Origin: an uncultured Alphaproteobacteria bacterium
Lineage (GTDB): Bacteria; Pseudomonadota; Alphaproteobacteria; RF32; CAG-239
Direction: 5' to 3'
DNA: 64,000 bases
Assembly: GCA_934254585.1 (NCBI GenBank)
Contig: CAKQLF010000006.1
Coordinates: 1 to 64,000 of the forward strand
In this document: piece after piece, positions 7,765 through 14,779 of the stretch
Numbering within the stretch: position 1 is the stretch's first letter
Layout: every line of letters starts with the position of its first letter
The notes under the pieces: model-generated
What the model was told of the DNA's origin: nothing
Databases searched by the model: none
The model's input: only the letters and a program-made list of their open reading frames with translations
Made by a program: the position numbers and the translations under genes

Positions 7765-9069
7765 ATGGAACGATATTCATTGCAAACCTTAGAAAAATGG
7801 AAAAACAAAACCGGCAGAAAACCCTTGATAATTCAAGGTGCCAGACAAGTTGGTAAAACTTGGCTTTTAAAAGAATTCGGCCGCAGATATTATGAAAAAG
7901 TTGCCTATGTAAATTTTGATAATAATAAAAATATGGAGATATTATTTTCTAAAGGTATGGAAATTTCTCAACTTCTGCAAGGGCTTGAACTGGAAACCGA
8001 AATAAAAATTACTCCGAACGACACTTTAATTATATTTGATGAAATTCAGGAAAATCCCAATGCTTTAAATTCTCTGAAATATTTCTACGAAAATGCTCCC
8101 GAATATCACATTGTTGCCGCCGGCAGCCTGTTAGGTGTTGCCTTAACTCATCAAGGCAAATCATTTCCGGTCGGCAAAGTAGAATTTATGGATTTATACC
8201 CTATGAGCTTTTATGAATTTTTAGATGCTTTGGGTGAAGATAAACTATGCAGCGTTTTGAAACAACAAAATTTTGCTTTGATGGAAACCTTTAAGGCTAA
8301 ATATGAAGATTTACTGAAAACTTATTTCTATGTCGGAGGTATGCCGGAAGCGGTTAAAAAATTTGCCGAACACCAAGATTTTCAAGAAGTACGCGAACTG
8401 CAAAACTTTCTGTTAAAATCTTATGAACAGGATTTTTCAAAACATATTGAAAAAAAAGACACCCCGAAAGTCCAAATGATATGGGACAGTATTCCCTCCC
8501 AGTTGGCAAAACCTAATCCTAAGTTTGTATACGGACTGCTAAAAGAAGGAACCAGAGCTAAAGAATTTGAAAATGCTTTGATTTGGCTCAAGAAAACCGG
8601 CTTAGTTTATCAAATAAACAAACTGAAAAAACCGGGGCTTCCGATATATGCTTATGAAGACCGAAGCTCTTTTAAACTTTATATGTTAGATATCGGACTT
8701 TTTTGCGCTAAAAGTTTGTTAGACGCCAAAACTCTTTTGTCCGGAAGCCGGATTTTTGAAGAATTCAAAGGTTCTTTAACCGAACAATATGTATTGCAAG
8801 AGCTGAAAACACTGTCTGATATGCCGATTACCTATTGGGAAGGCACTAACTCGGAAGTTGATTTTGTGGTGCAGCGCGGCAGCGAAATTATACCGGTTGA
8901 AGTGAAAGCTACAACTAATCTTAAAGCCAAAAGCCTAAAAGTTTACTGTGAAAAATATCAGCCGGCTCAAGCAGTACGAACATCTTTAGCTGACTTCAAA
9001 AAAACTGAAATCCTGACTGATATACCTTTATATGTTATAGAAAATTTTGATAAAATTATAAATCAATAA
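7765..9069 (+). CDS. AAA ATPase with DUF4143 domain
   Basis: A 434-residue protein of the AAA_14/DUF4143 family. The N-terminal ATPase part has Walker A GARQVGKTW at about residues 25-33, Walker B LIIFDEIQENP at about 87-97 and a sensor-like AAGSLLGVAL at about 118-127. The C-terminal DUF4143 part has YMLDIGLF and a restriction-endonuclease-like core, NSEVDFVVQ...IIPVEVKA, with the D-(x)n-ExK pattern. The family is widespread and often laterally transferred; its function is unresolved, and it is sometimes described as a nuclease-like or toxin-like ATPase. Start ATG has GGAG at good spacing. It stands alone between tandem repeats and a terminator. Confidence 0.9.
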   Translation: MERYSLQTLEKWKNKTGRKPLIIQGARQVGKTWLLKEFGRRYYEKVAYVNFDNNKNMEILFSKGMEISQLLQGLELETEIKITPNDTLIIFDEIQENPNALNSLKYFYENAPEYHIVAAGSLLGVALTHQGKSFPVGKVEFMDLYPMSFYEFLDALGEDKLCSVLKQQNFALMETFKAKYEDLLKTYFYVGGMPEAVKKFAEHQDFQEVRELQNFLLKSYEQDFSKHIEKKDTPKVQMIWDSIPSQLAKPNPKFVYGLLKEGTRAKEFENALIWLKKTGLVYQINKLKKPGLPIYAYEDRSSFKLYMLDIGLFCAKSLLDAKTLLSGSRIFEEFKGSLTEQYVLQELKTLSDMPITYWEGTNSEVDFVVQRGSEIIPVEVKATTNLKAKSLKVYCEKYQPAQAVRTSLADFKKTEILTDIPLYVIENFDKIINQ

Positions 9070-9077
9070 ATATTATT

Positions 9078-9108
9078 CAAAGCCTCACTGCATAGTGGGG
9101 CTTTTTGC
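9078..9108 (+). terminator. Intrinsic terminator after the DUF4143 gene
   Basis: GCCTCACT-GCAT-AGTGGGGC stem-loop followed by TTTTT, a near-copy of the one at 7576-7605. It separates the ATPase from the promoter of pilin-like locus A only about 14 bp further on. Confidence 0.85.
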
Positions 9109-9121
9109 TTTTAATTTTTTG

Positions 9122-9150
9122 TTGATTTATTAAGAAGAGTTTGCTAAGGT
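9122..9150 (+). promoter_or_regulatory. Promoter of pilin-like locus A
   Basis: A -35 TTGATT at 9122-9127 and a -10 TAAGGT at 9145-9150 are 17 bp apart. The same block with an intact TATAAT -10 occurs at loci B (36159-36187) and C (53203-53231). The A copy is therefore a weakened version. Confidence 0.6.
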
Positions 9151-9191
9151 TTGGGTATTGAATAATTCACCTGTTTTATGAGGAAAGAAAG

Positions 9192-9248
9192 ATGAAAAAT
9201 AAGCAATCAAAAGGTCTCTCTCTCTCTCTGCAAATCCTAACTGTCTGA
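9192..9248 (+). CDS. CT-tract leader peptide, locus A (early-terminated form)
   Basis: A strong Shine-Dalgarno (GAGGAAAGAAAG) precedes an ATG that reads MKNKQSKGLSLSLQILTV then TGA, 18 residues. The LSLSL part is encoded by the CT tract at 9215-9229. Two more CT units (or one fewer) would bring the frame into register with the open frame that leads to the pilin-like domain at 9293-10219. I therefore read this as the truncated form of that gene rather than as an independent small protein. The first seven codons are the same at locus C. Confidence 0.55.
   Translation: MKNKQSKGLSLSLQILTV
9215..9229 (+). repeat. CT dinucleotide tract, 15 nt, locus A
   Basis: An uninterrupted TCTC...T run inside the leader frame, eight codons after the ATG. 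Equivalent tracts are 17 nt at locus B and 15 nt at locus C. Dinucleotide tracts near the 5' end of surface-structure genes are classic slipped-strand phase-variation sites. Confidence 0.85.
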
Positions 9249-9292
9249 TTAAAGGCATATTTTCTGCCACTACAGACGTTTTTGCAAGTTTT

Positions 9293-10219
9293 TTGAAGAA
9301 TTTTAGTTGTAGAGAAACTACTCACTCACACTTCTTTAATGTCATTAACGGGCTTGACCCGTTAATCTTGTCGCGACACACATTTTCTTCACTATTCTCA
9401 ATCATTCGCGGGCACCTCTTTAGCGTCATTCGCTGGCACAGACCAGCGAATCTAGATTGCCGGATCAGACTGTGCGTCACGTCCGGCAATGACAATAAGG
9501 TGGAGCATGTCGCGTTCGGCAATGACAGTAGATTGGGACGATGGTTAAGAGCTGTTTGCAATTTAATAAATACCCCTCACTCGGCACTGTCGTGCCACTC
9601 TCTCCCGCACGGGGCGAGAGAGTATGGTCGTTCGATGATAGAAATGCTCGGAGTATTAGCTATAGTGGGTGTCCTTTCCGTCGGTGGTATCGCCGGCTAT
9701 TCTAAGGCGATGGAAAAGTGGAGAATTAATAAGCTGATGGAAGAATACAGTTATATGATACAAGGAATTTTAGGCCACTTAACTGAATTTCAAAAATTAC
9801 CTCGCAATACCGGCCTCGTTGACGTTGGTTTAGCGATGAATTTTATCCCGTCAAATTGGAAAAAAATAAATCCATTACTCGCTTATGACACTTTCGGAAA
9901 TGTGGTTAAACCTTATGCCAGAGATAAGCGCGTTGTCATTGACTTTTATTTGGGAGGCTTTTCAGACGGACAAAAATCTAAAGGGTTTTCGCCCAGGATA
10001 TGCGCCGCCATAATGAAAGATCTGGTCAAACCTTTACATTCATCTTTAACCTACGCTTGGATATTTCGTGGTGGATTTGTTGTAACCGACCACTTTCGAG
10101 GCGACACACGTTGCACCTCCAATGTTACTTGTTTAAGAGACATCACTCCAGATGACATTAACCGAGTCTGCAACTTGTGTGACGGGGAAAGACAATGTTC
10201 CATTACAATTGAATTTTAA
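9293..10219 (+). CDS. Type IV pilin-like protein, locus A
   Basis: The pilin part begins at G112-RSMIEMLGVLAIVG: Gly at -1, Glu at +5 and a hydrophobic helix, the class III signal of type IV pilins and pseudopilins, but with Arg rather than Phe or Met at +1. The predicted mature protein is 196 residues and ends with a cluster of Cys (CNLCDGERQC). The coordinate given begins at a TTG, the first usable start. The frame is in fact open back to 9203 and joins the conserved leader after the CT tract. The roughly 110 residues before the cleavage site are far longer than a normal leader and are partly encoded by the 106-bp repeat at 9423-9528. Real translation may need the tract in frame or an internal start. 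Confidence 0.7.
   Translation: MKNFSCRETTHSHFFNVINGLDPLILSRHTFSSLFSIIRGHLFSVIRWHRPANLDCRIRLCVTSGNDNKVEHVAFGNDSRLGRWLRAVCNLINTPHSALSCHSLPHGAREYGRSMIEMLGVLAIVGVLSVGGIAGYSKAMEKWRINKLMEEYSYMIQGILGHLTEFQKLPRNTGLVDVGLAMNFIPSNWKKINPLLAYDTFGNVVKPYARDKRVVIDFYLGGFSDGQKSKGFSPRICAAIMKDLVKPLHSSLTYAWIFRGGFVVTDHFRGDTRCTSNVTCLRDITPDDINRVCNLCDGERQCSITIEF
9423..9528. repeat. 106-bp repeat element, copy inside the locus A frame
   Basis: Aligned end to end with 363-468. Here it contributes about 35 codons, in the region reading WHRPANLDCRIRLCVTSGND, to the open frame upstream of the pilin-like domain without introducing a stop. Confidence 0.65.
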
Positions 10220-10258
10220 AATAATGGAAAAGTCTATTTCCCTTGTATACCCAATCAG

Positions 10259-10783
10259 TTATTCCGCCACTGCATATTGACGAAGTGAAATTTCATCATC
10301 TTCAGCTTTAAGATTCAAGCAATAAATGCAACAATCATCACCTGTTCCGTAATATTCCGGCAACACGGCCCCCAACTTAAAACCGCATTTTTCATAGAAG
10401 CGGCGAGTCGGTGCATATTGCGCAGTACTGTCGGTTTTGACATACAATCGTTCCGCTCCGAAATTTCTCAGATACGCAATCAGATATTCTACCAACTGCC
10501 GACCTATTCCCAGACCACGATATTCATTCAGTGTTGAAAGCCAATAAAGCTCATAAGTTCCGGCTTTAGCGTCCGGCAACTCCTCAAAACACGCATAAGC
10601 AACCGTTTTGCCGTTATATTCGGCAAACAGAAAACGATGTTCACAATCTTTGTTATTTAGTAAATGGCGAGCAATATCCATATTGAGTTTTATATCCCGC
10701 TCGTCAAAAAAACCGGTGGAAGAAGCTATTTGAGCAATAATTTCCGGATCATCTTTTTTTAATATATTTCTGAAACTGAGCAT
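10259..10783 (-). CDS. GNAT-family N-acetyltransferase
   Basis: A 174-residue single-domain GCN5-related acetyltransferase, transferring an acetyl group from acetyl-CoA to an amine; the substrate is not predictable. The acetyl-CoA-binding motif A is LNEYRGLGIGRQLVEYL at about residues 86-102 (R-x-x-G-x-G), preceded by the beta4 strand YELYWLSTL. The RRFYEKCGF segment at about 127-135 is the typical motif B, with the conserved Tyr that acts as general acid in the family. The ATG is preceded by AAAGGAG. It is a monocistronic minus-strand gene convergent with locus A. Toward 11038 the upstream DNA has no visible gene, only an imperfect inverted repeat near 10941-10971. Confidence 0.88.
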   Translation of the reverse strand: MLSFRNILKKDDPEIIAQIASSTGFFDERDIKLNMDIARHLLNNKDCEHRFLFAEYNGKTVAYACFEELPDAKAGTYELYWLSTLNEYRGLGIGRQLVEYLIAYLRNFGAERLYVKTDSTAQYAPTRRFYEKCGFKLGAVLPEYYGTGDDCCIYCLNLKAEDDEISLRQYAVAE

Positions 10784-11038
10784 AATTACACTCCTTTCAG
10801 AACGTCTCGTACCTCACAAAAAGATAAAAAGTTAGAAGAAAATAATAAGACAGACCTGTTGTGGTTTCCGTCATTAAAACCGCATAAGGCAGCGGTCGGC
10901 GCGCAATTTAACATAAAAACTCCATCGTTGTTAACACAGTGCAAGATTGTTAAAATAACAACCTTACACTATCATTATAACTTTTTTTCAAAGAGTTTTC
11001 AAGCTAAAATATTTTTTTGAAGAATTTACTTGGTGTTC

Positions 11039-12154
11039 CTACATAGCCCGAGAATCATCTTTTCTATAAATCGCACGTTTTCGCAGATTATTGGATTTTT
11101 TTGTTTTCTCGGCACTTTTTATCACTTCCATATTATTGCTGACGATTTTATCATTCATTCTTCCCTTAACCTGCTCCAGTGTCTGAGGTTTTAAGGATTT
11201 TATATGGACAGTTTTTTTGGACTTGCTGATTTTATTGCTCAGCCAACCCATAGCGGATTCAATTTTGGCAACTATCGGCATTACCGCGCCTCCAACCACA
11301 GCTCCGCCTATTCCGCCGGCAACAAAACCAACAGGACCGGCGGTTAATCCGCCATAAGCCGCACCCAACACGCCCAAAACTGTGGCTCCGGCTTTCATAC
11401 CCGCTTTTATATCTTCTTTAGAGTTTGCCACAACCCTTTCAAAATTGTTTTTATTTTCCTTTTCTTTTGTTTTCTCTTTTATTTTATCTAATAATTTTTT
11501 TTCATTCTTTTTCGGCTTGCGGATTTTATTGCTCAGCCAACCCATAGCGGATTCAATTTTGGCAACTATCGGCACTACCGTGCTTCCAACCATAGCTCCG
11601 CCTATTCCGCCGGCGACAAAACCAACCGGCCCCGCGGTTAATCCGCCATAAGCCGCGCCCAACACGCCCAAAACGGCGGCTCCGGCTTTCATACCCGCTT
11701 TTATGTCTTCTTTAGAGTTTGCCACAACCTTTTCCGCCGGAGCTTTAACAACCGGCACATCTTGTTTCTTTTGTGTTTGTTGACTGCGATTTTTATTCAT
11801 AATAAGCCATTCTTTAAACTTTCTGGAAACAGGATTTATTGCTCCATCGGCATCATACCCGAATTTTTCAATAAATTTATCTCCATTTTTAGCCACGTCC
11901 AACAATATATCTTTTGGCAGATTTTTACGATTTTCCGCACTCATAACACTTTGCATATAAGTCAAAGCCTGACTTTTTAATTTTTCAATTGCTCTATCAG
12001 ACTTAGCCAAGTGTTTCGTTTTACTTTGTAAATATTCCAAAAGTTCAAAATAATCAGTCATTGAACGTTCGTTATAGCCGGCTCGAAGGAGCTTGGCAAA
12101 TTTATTTTTGTCATCTTCAGAATATTCTATTTTTCCAGGATTATTATCAGACAT
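11039..12154 (-). CDS. Unknown protein with duplicated glycine-rich membrane block
   Basis: A 371-residue protein. Residues 1-140 form a soluble, charged, probably helical region. Residues 143-211 and 241-309 are two nearly identical 69-residue blocks (VVANSKEDIKAGMKAGA... to ...AMGWLSNKI), joined by a Lys/Glu-rich linker. Each block has a Gly/Ala-rich hydrophobic hairpin (VLGVLGAAYGGLTAGPVGFV then AGGIGGA) of glycine-zipper type, likely two membrane-inserting helices. The tail is basic. There is no signal peptide. The very high identity of the blocks points to a recent internal duplication. I do not recognise the family; membrane-inserting or pore-like behaviour is an inference from the glycine zippers. 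Confidence 0.75.
   Translation of the reverse strand: MSDNNPGKIEYSEDDKNKFAKLLRAGYNERSMTDYFELLEYLQSKTKHLAKSDRAIEKLKSQALTYMQSVMSAENRKNLPKDILLDVAKNGDKFIEKFGYDADGAINPVSRKFKEWLIMNKNRSQQTQKKQDVPVVKAPAEKVVANSKEDIKAGMKAGAAVLGVLGAAYGGLTAGPVGFVAGGIGGAMVGSTVVPIVAKIESAMGWLSNKIRKPKKNEKKLLDKIKEKTKEKENKNNFERVVANSKEDIKAGMKAGATVLGVLGAAYGGLTAGPVGFVAGGIGGAVVGGAVMPIVAKIESAMGWLSNKISKSKKTVHIKSLKPQTLEQVKGRMNDKIVSNNMEVIKSAEKTKKSNNLRKRAIYRKDDSRAM
11228..11434 (-). repeat. Internal duplication, second block (207 bp)
   Basis: Encodes residues 241-309 of the protein at 11039-12154 and is nearly identical in nucleotide sequence to 11522-11728, with a 294-bp offset. The few differences (for example GAMVGSTV against GAVVGGAV) are mostly in the second half. 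Confidence 0.85.
11522..11728 (-). repeat. Internal duplication, first block (207 bp)
   Basis: Encodes residues 143-211 of the protein at 11039-12154 and is the partner of 11228-11434. High nucleotide identity makes the pair a substrate for recombination that could lose or add a block. Confidence 0.85.
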
Positions 12155-12247
12155 TAGCGGCTCCTTATAAAATTTTATTCATCTATGTTATGATAATACT
12201 TGATTATAAATATTTTGTCAATATTTTTACAAAAAACATAAAAAAAT

Positions 12248-12284
12248 AAATCAAATGAATTTGTTAATGTGATTCATTTGATTT
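12248..12284 (-). terminator. Terminator downstream of galE
   Basis: AAATCAAATGAAT and ATTCATTTGATTT pair perfectly over 13 bp around an 11-nt loop. On the minus strand the stem is followed by ATTTTTTTT, which ends the UDP-sugar operon. Confidence 0.8.
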
Positions 12285-12306
12285 ATAAAAGTCTTTGGTC
12301 AATTTT

Positions 12307-13275
12307 TTAATATCGCTTATTCAACTCCCAATTCCACGCGGTTTTGATAATATCTTTTATATCCAGATATTTTGGTTGCCAGCCTAAAATTGCTTTAGCT
12401 TTGGTATTATCAGCATATAATCTTGCCGGATCACCTGCTCGACGCGCGGCATATTCCGTAGGACATTTTTTACCGCTGACGGCTTCGGCCGCTGCTATAA
12501 TTTCCTTTACAGAAGTTCCGACTCCTGTTCCTAAATTAATGCAACCGCTATAAGCCTCAAGTTTTTCAACCGCCAAACGATGCGCCTGAGCCAAATCTTC
12601 AACGTGAATATAGTCACGAATGCAAGTGCCGTCAGGAGTGTCATAGTCACTGCCAAATATTTTAATATTTTCGCGTTCACCTTTTATAGCCTGCAACACC
12701 AAAGGAATTATATGTGTTTCCGGATTGTGACTTTCGCCGATTTTGCCATCTGCCGAACATCCGGCAGCATTAAAATAGCGCAAGGCTATGTGCCGCAATC
12801 CATACGCCCGTTCATAGTCGGCAAAAATTTGTTCAATCATCAGCTTGGTGCGTCCATACGGATTAATCGGATTTTGCGAATGCATTTCGTCAATCGGTGT
12901 ATATTTCGGCTCACCATAAGTGGCGCAAGTGCTCGAAAACACAATATTTTTAACATTGTGTTTGAGCATTGTATGCAACAAATTGATAGTTCCGATTACA
13001 TTGTTGTAATAATATTTTTCCGGATTATTCACACTTTCACCAACATAAGCAAAAGCGGCAAAATGAATAACAGCATCTACATTGTTGTTTTTAAATAACT
13101 CATCAAGAGAATACGGATTAAGCAAATCGGCATAAACAAATTTTGCCCGTTTGTCCACGGCTTCTTTATGGCCATAAATCAAATTGTCGGCCACCAGAAC
13201 CTCATACCCCTTATCCAACAGATGTCTTACCGTATGCGAACCAATGTATCCCGCGCCACCCATAACTAAAATCAT
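12307..13275 (-). CDS. galE: UDP-glucose 4-epimerase
   Basis: Interconverts UDP-glucose and UDP-galactose, supplying galactosyl units for surface polysaccharide. The 322-residue extended short-chain dehydrogenase has the NAD-binding GGAGYIGSH at residues 6-14, the catalytic Ser/Thr region SSTCATYGEP at about 119-128 and the YxxxK motif YGRTK at about 145-149. It also shows RYFNAAGC, and the C-terminal CINLGTGVGTSV typical of GalE. Start ATG has GGAGAGTG about 8 nt upstream. It follows the UDP-glucuronate decarboxylase gene by 17 bp on the same strand, forming a two-gene nucleotide-sugar operon. Confidence 0.95.
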   Translation of the reverse strand: MILVMGGAGYIGSHTVRHLLDKGYEVLVADNLIYGHKEAVDKRAKFVYADLLNPYSLDELFKNNNVDAVIHFAAFAYVGESVNNPEKYYYNNVIGTINLLHTMLKHNVKNIVFSSTCATYGEPKYTPIDEMHSQNPINPYGRTKLMIEQIFADYERAYGLRHIALRYFNAAGCSADGKIGESHNPETHIIPLVLQAIKGERENIKIFGSDYDTPDGTCIRDYIHVEDLAQAHRLAVEKLEAYSGCINLGTGVGTSVKEIIAAAEAVSGKKCPTEYAARRAGDPARLYADNTKAKAILGWQPKYLDIKDIIKTAWNWELNKRY

Positions 13276-13292
13276 TTACACTCTCCAATCGT

Positions 13293-14255
13293 TTACTTAT
13301 TTTTGAACAAACTTATTTGCGTTTTGAAATAAGATATTGTTTTATCTAAACCTTGACTGATTTCAACTTTTGGCGACCAACCAAGTTTTTCTTTAGCCAA
13401 TGTAATATCCGGACGCCGCTGAGTCGGATCATCTGACGGCAAATCTTTGTAAACAACCTTAGATGTTCCGCCGATTTTGCTCACCACCATTTCAGCCAAC
13501 TCTTTTATAGTAAATTCCTTAGGGTTGCCGGTATTAATCGGTCCGGTAAATCCTTTAGGCGAATTCATCATTCTTATCATCACTTCAATTAAATCATCGA
13601 CATAACAAAACGAGCGAGTTTGCGAACCATCGCCATAAATTGTGATGTCTTGCCCTGAAAGTGCCTGACAAATAAAGTTTGAAACAACGCGTCCGTCATT
13701 TGGATCCATATTCGGGCCGTAAGTATTAAAAATGCGAATAACTTTGATATCTACGCCTTCGTGCCGCCAATAATCAAAGAATAAACTTTCAGCACAGCGT
13801 TTTCCCTCATCATAGCAAGCTCGAACTCCATTAGGATTTACGTTACCGCGATAGCTTTCAACCTGAGGGTGAACCAAAGGTTCTCCATAAACTTCCGAAG
13901 TTGAGGCTTGCAAAACTCTGGCGCAATGTTTTTTGGCCAATTCCAGAACATTTATTGCCCCATACACACAGGTTTTGGTGGTTTTTATGGAATAACTTCC
14001 TTGATAAGCCGGCGGCGATGCCGGACAAGCCAAATTGTATATTTGGTTAATTTCTTGATTATCAAATACTAAGGGAGAGCACACATCTTGTTCAACAAAC
14101 ATAAAATTGGGGTTATCCCTGATGCTTTCAACATTACTTAATCTGCCGGTATAGTTATTATCTAAACAGATAACTCTATTACCCTCTTTAATTAGCCGTA
14201 TACATAAATTAGAACCTAAAAAACCGGTACCTCCGGTTACTAATACGGTATTCAT
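13293..14255 (-). CDS. UDP-glucuronate decarboxylase (UDP-xylose synthase)
   Basis: Converts UDP-glucuronate to UDP-xylose with bound NAD. I start at the ATG at 14253-14255 (MNTVLVTGGTGFLGSN), which has GGAAAGG at good spacing, giving 320 residues; a longer upstream frame to 14351 adds a stretch unlike the family. The Rossmann motif GGTGFLGS lies at about 8-15. The UXS-type signatures are ACPASPPAYQ at about 76-85, STSEVYGEP at about 117-125 and GVRACYDEGKR at about 142-152, with the catalytic YDEGK. With galE it suggests a xylose- and galactose-containing surface glycan; no glycosyltransferase is present in the window. Confidence 0.92.
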   Translation of the reverse strand: MNTVLVTGGTGFLGSNLCIRLIKEGNRVICLDNNYTGRLSNVESIRDNPNFMFVEQDVCSPLVFDNQEINQIYNLACPASPPAYQGSYSIKTTKTCVYGAINVLELAKKHCARVLQASTSEVYGEPLVHPQVESYRGNVNPNGVRACYDEGKRCAESLFFDYWRHEGVDIKVIRIFNTYGPNMDPNDGRVVSNFICQALSGQDITIYGDGSQTRSFCYVDDLIEVMIRMMNSPKGFTGPINTGNPKEFTIKELAEMVVSKIGGTSKVVYKDLPSDDPTQRRPDITLAKEKLGWSPKVEISQGLDKTISYFKTQISLFKNK

Positions 14256-14660
14256 TTTAAACCTTTCCAAATTTAATAATAGACTGTTTAATATTATTAA
14301 GATATGCCACACATTCTTTTGATATTCAAGATTATTCAAAATAATATTCAATGTTTTTGATTAAAAAATAATACCTTATCTGACAATTAGTTCTGGTAAA
14401 CTTGAAAAATATTTCTCAAAGCATAAATTAAAAGTGTTCAAAACGAACCGGTGATTGTTTTTAAGCAATTAAATTCTAAGCCGTTTCTTTTGAATTTCGA
14501 GTTCAACTTTAGAAAGTAAAATAATTTAAGCAATTAAATACTTTTACTATGCAAAGGCGAACACGAAGCACCTTATAATTGATGTATGTTAAAAGTATTT
14601 GATTGTTAACATTGTGTTTTCAACAACCTTTTACAAATTCAAATAAGGTTTATATTAGAG
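14256..14660. other. Intergenic region without a visible gene
   Basis: AT-rich DNA between the nucleotide-sugar operon and the ftsZ end. It contains a 12-bp direct repeat AAGCAATTAAAT at about 14463 and 14528. Just before the hairpin at 14661 it has a plausible plus-strand promoter (TTTACA, 17-bp gap, TATTAG). I see no coding frame and no RNA family I can name. Confidence 0.4.
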
Positions 14661-14698
14661 CCGAGGAAGGTAAAGGTCGTTTCCTTTGCCTTCCTTGG
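14661..14698 (+). other. Sixteen-base-pair hairpin, possible small RNA or terminator
   Basis: CCGAGGAAGGTAAAGG pairs with CCTTTGCCTTCCTTGG over 16 bp (two G-T pairs, no mismatch) with a TCGTTT loop, followed on the plus strand by TTTTAAGG. It lies at the foot of a promoter-like sequence. The uridine tail is short, so it may be a structured RNA rather than a simple terminator. It is very GC-rich compared with its surroundings. Confidence 0.5.
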
Positions 14699-14720
14699 TT
14701 TTAAGGTATGATTTTTATAA

Positions 14721-14757
14721 TAAAAAAAATATACCCTGCCATATAGTTGACAAGGTA
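14721..14757 (-). terminator. Terminator downstream of ftsZ
   Basis: On the minus strand TACCTTGTC and GGCAGGGTA pair over nine positions around AACTATAT, followed by TATTTTTTTT. It ends the division cluster. Confidence 0.75.
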
Positions 14758-14779
14758 CATTTTTTTGAAAAACCGTAAA

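Noticed and set aside
9215..9229. Programmed ribosomal frameshifting at the CT tract
   Set aside because: No slippery heptamer of the usual A/U or G type and no stable downstream structure were seen, and loci A and B would need shifts of different sign. Tract-length change explains all three. It is not excluded.
9192..9248. Leader ORFs at loci A, B and C as independent conserved small proteins
   Set aside because: The C-terminal ends differ only because of tract length and stop within a few codons of the tract; conservation continues past the stops in the frame leading to the pilin domain. They are kept as features but read as truncated forms.
10784..11038. A small gene or RNA upstream of the GNAT gene
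   Set aside because: Only an imperfect inverted repeat near 10941-10971 is visible, with no promoter or coding frame that I can support.
14256..14660. A known RNA such as 6S, tmRNA or RNase P RNA
   Set aside because: None of the conserved cores I know for these RNAs could be found in this spacer.
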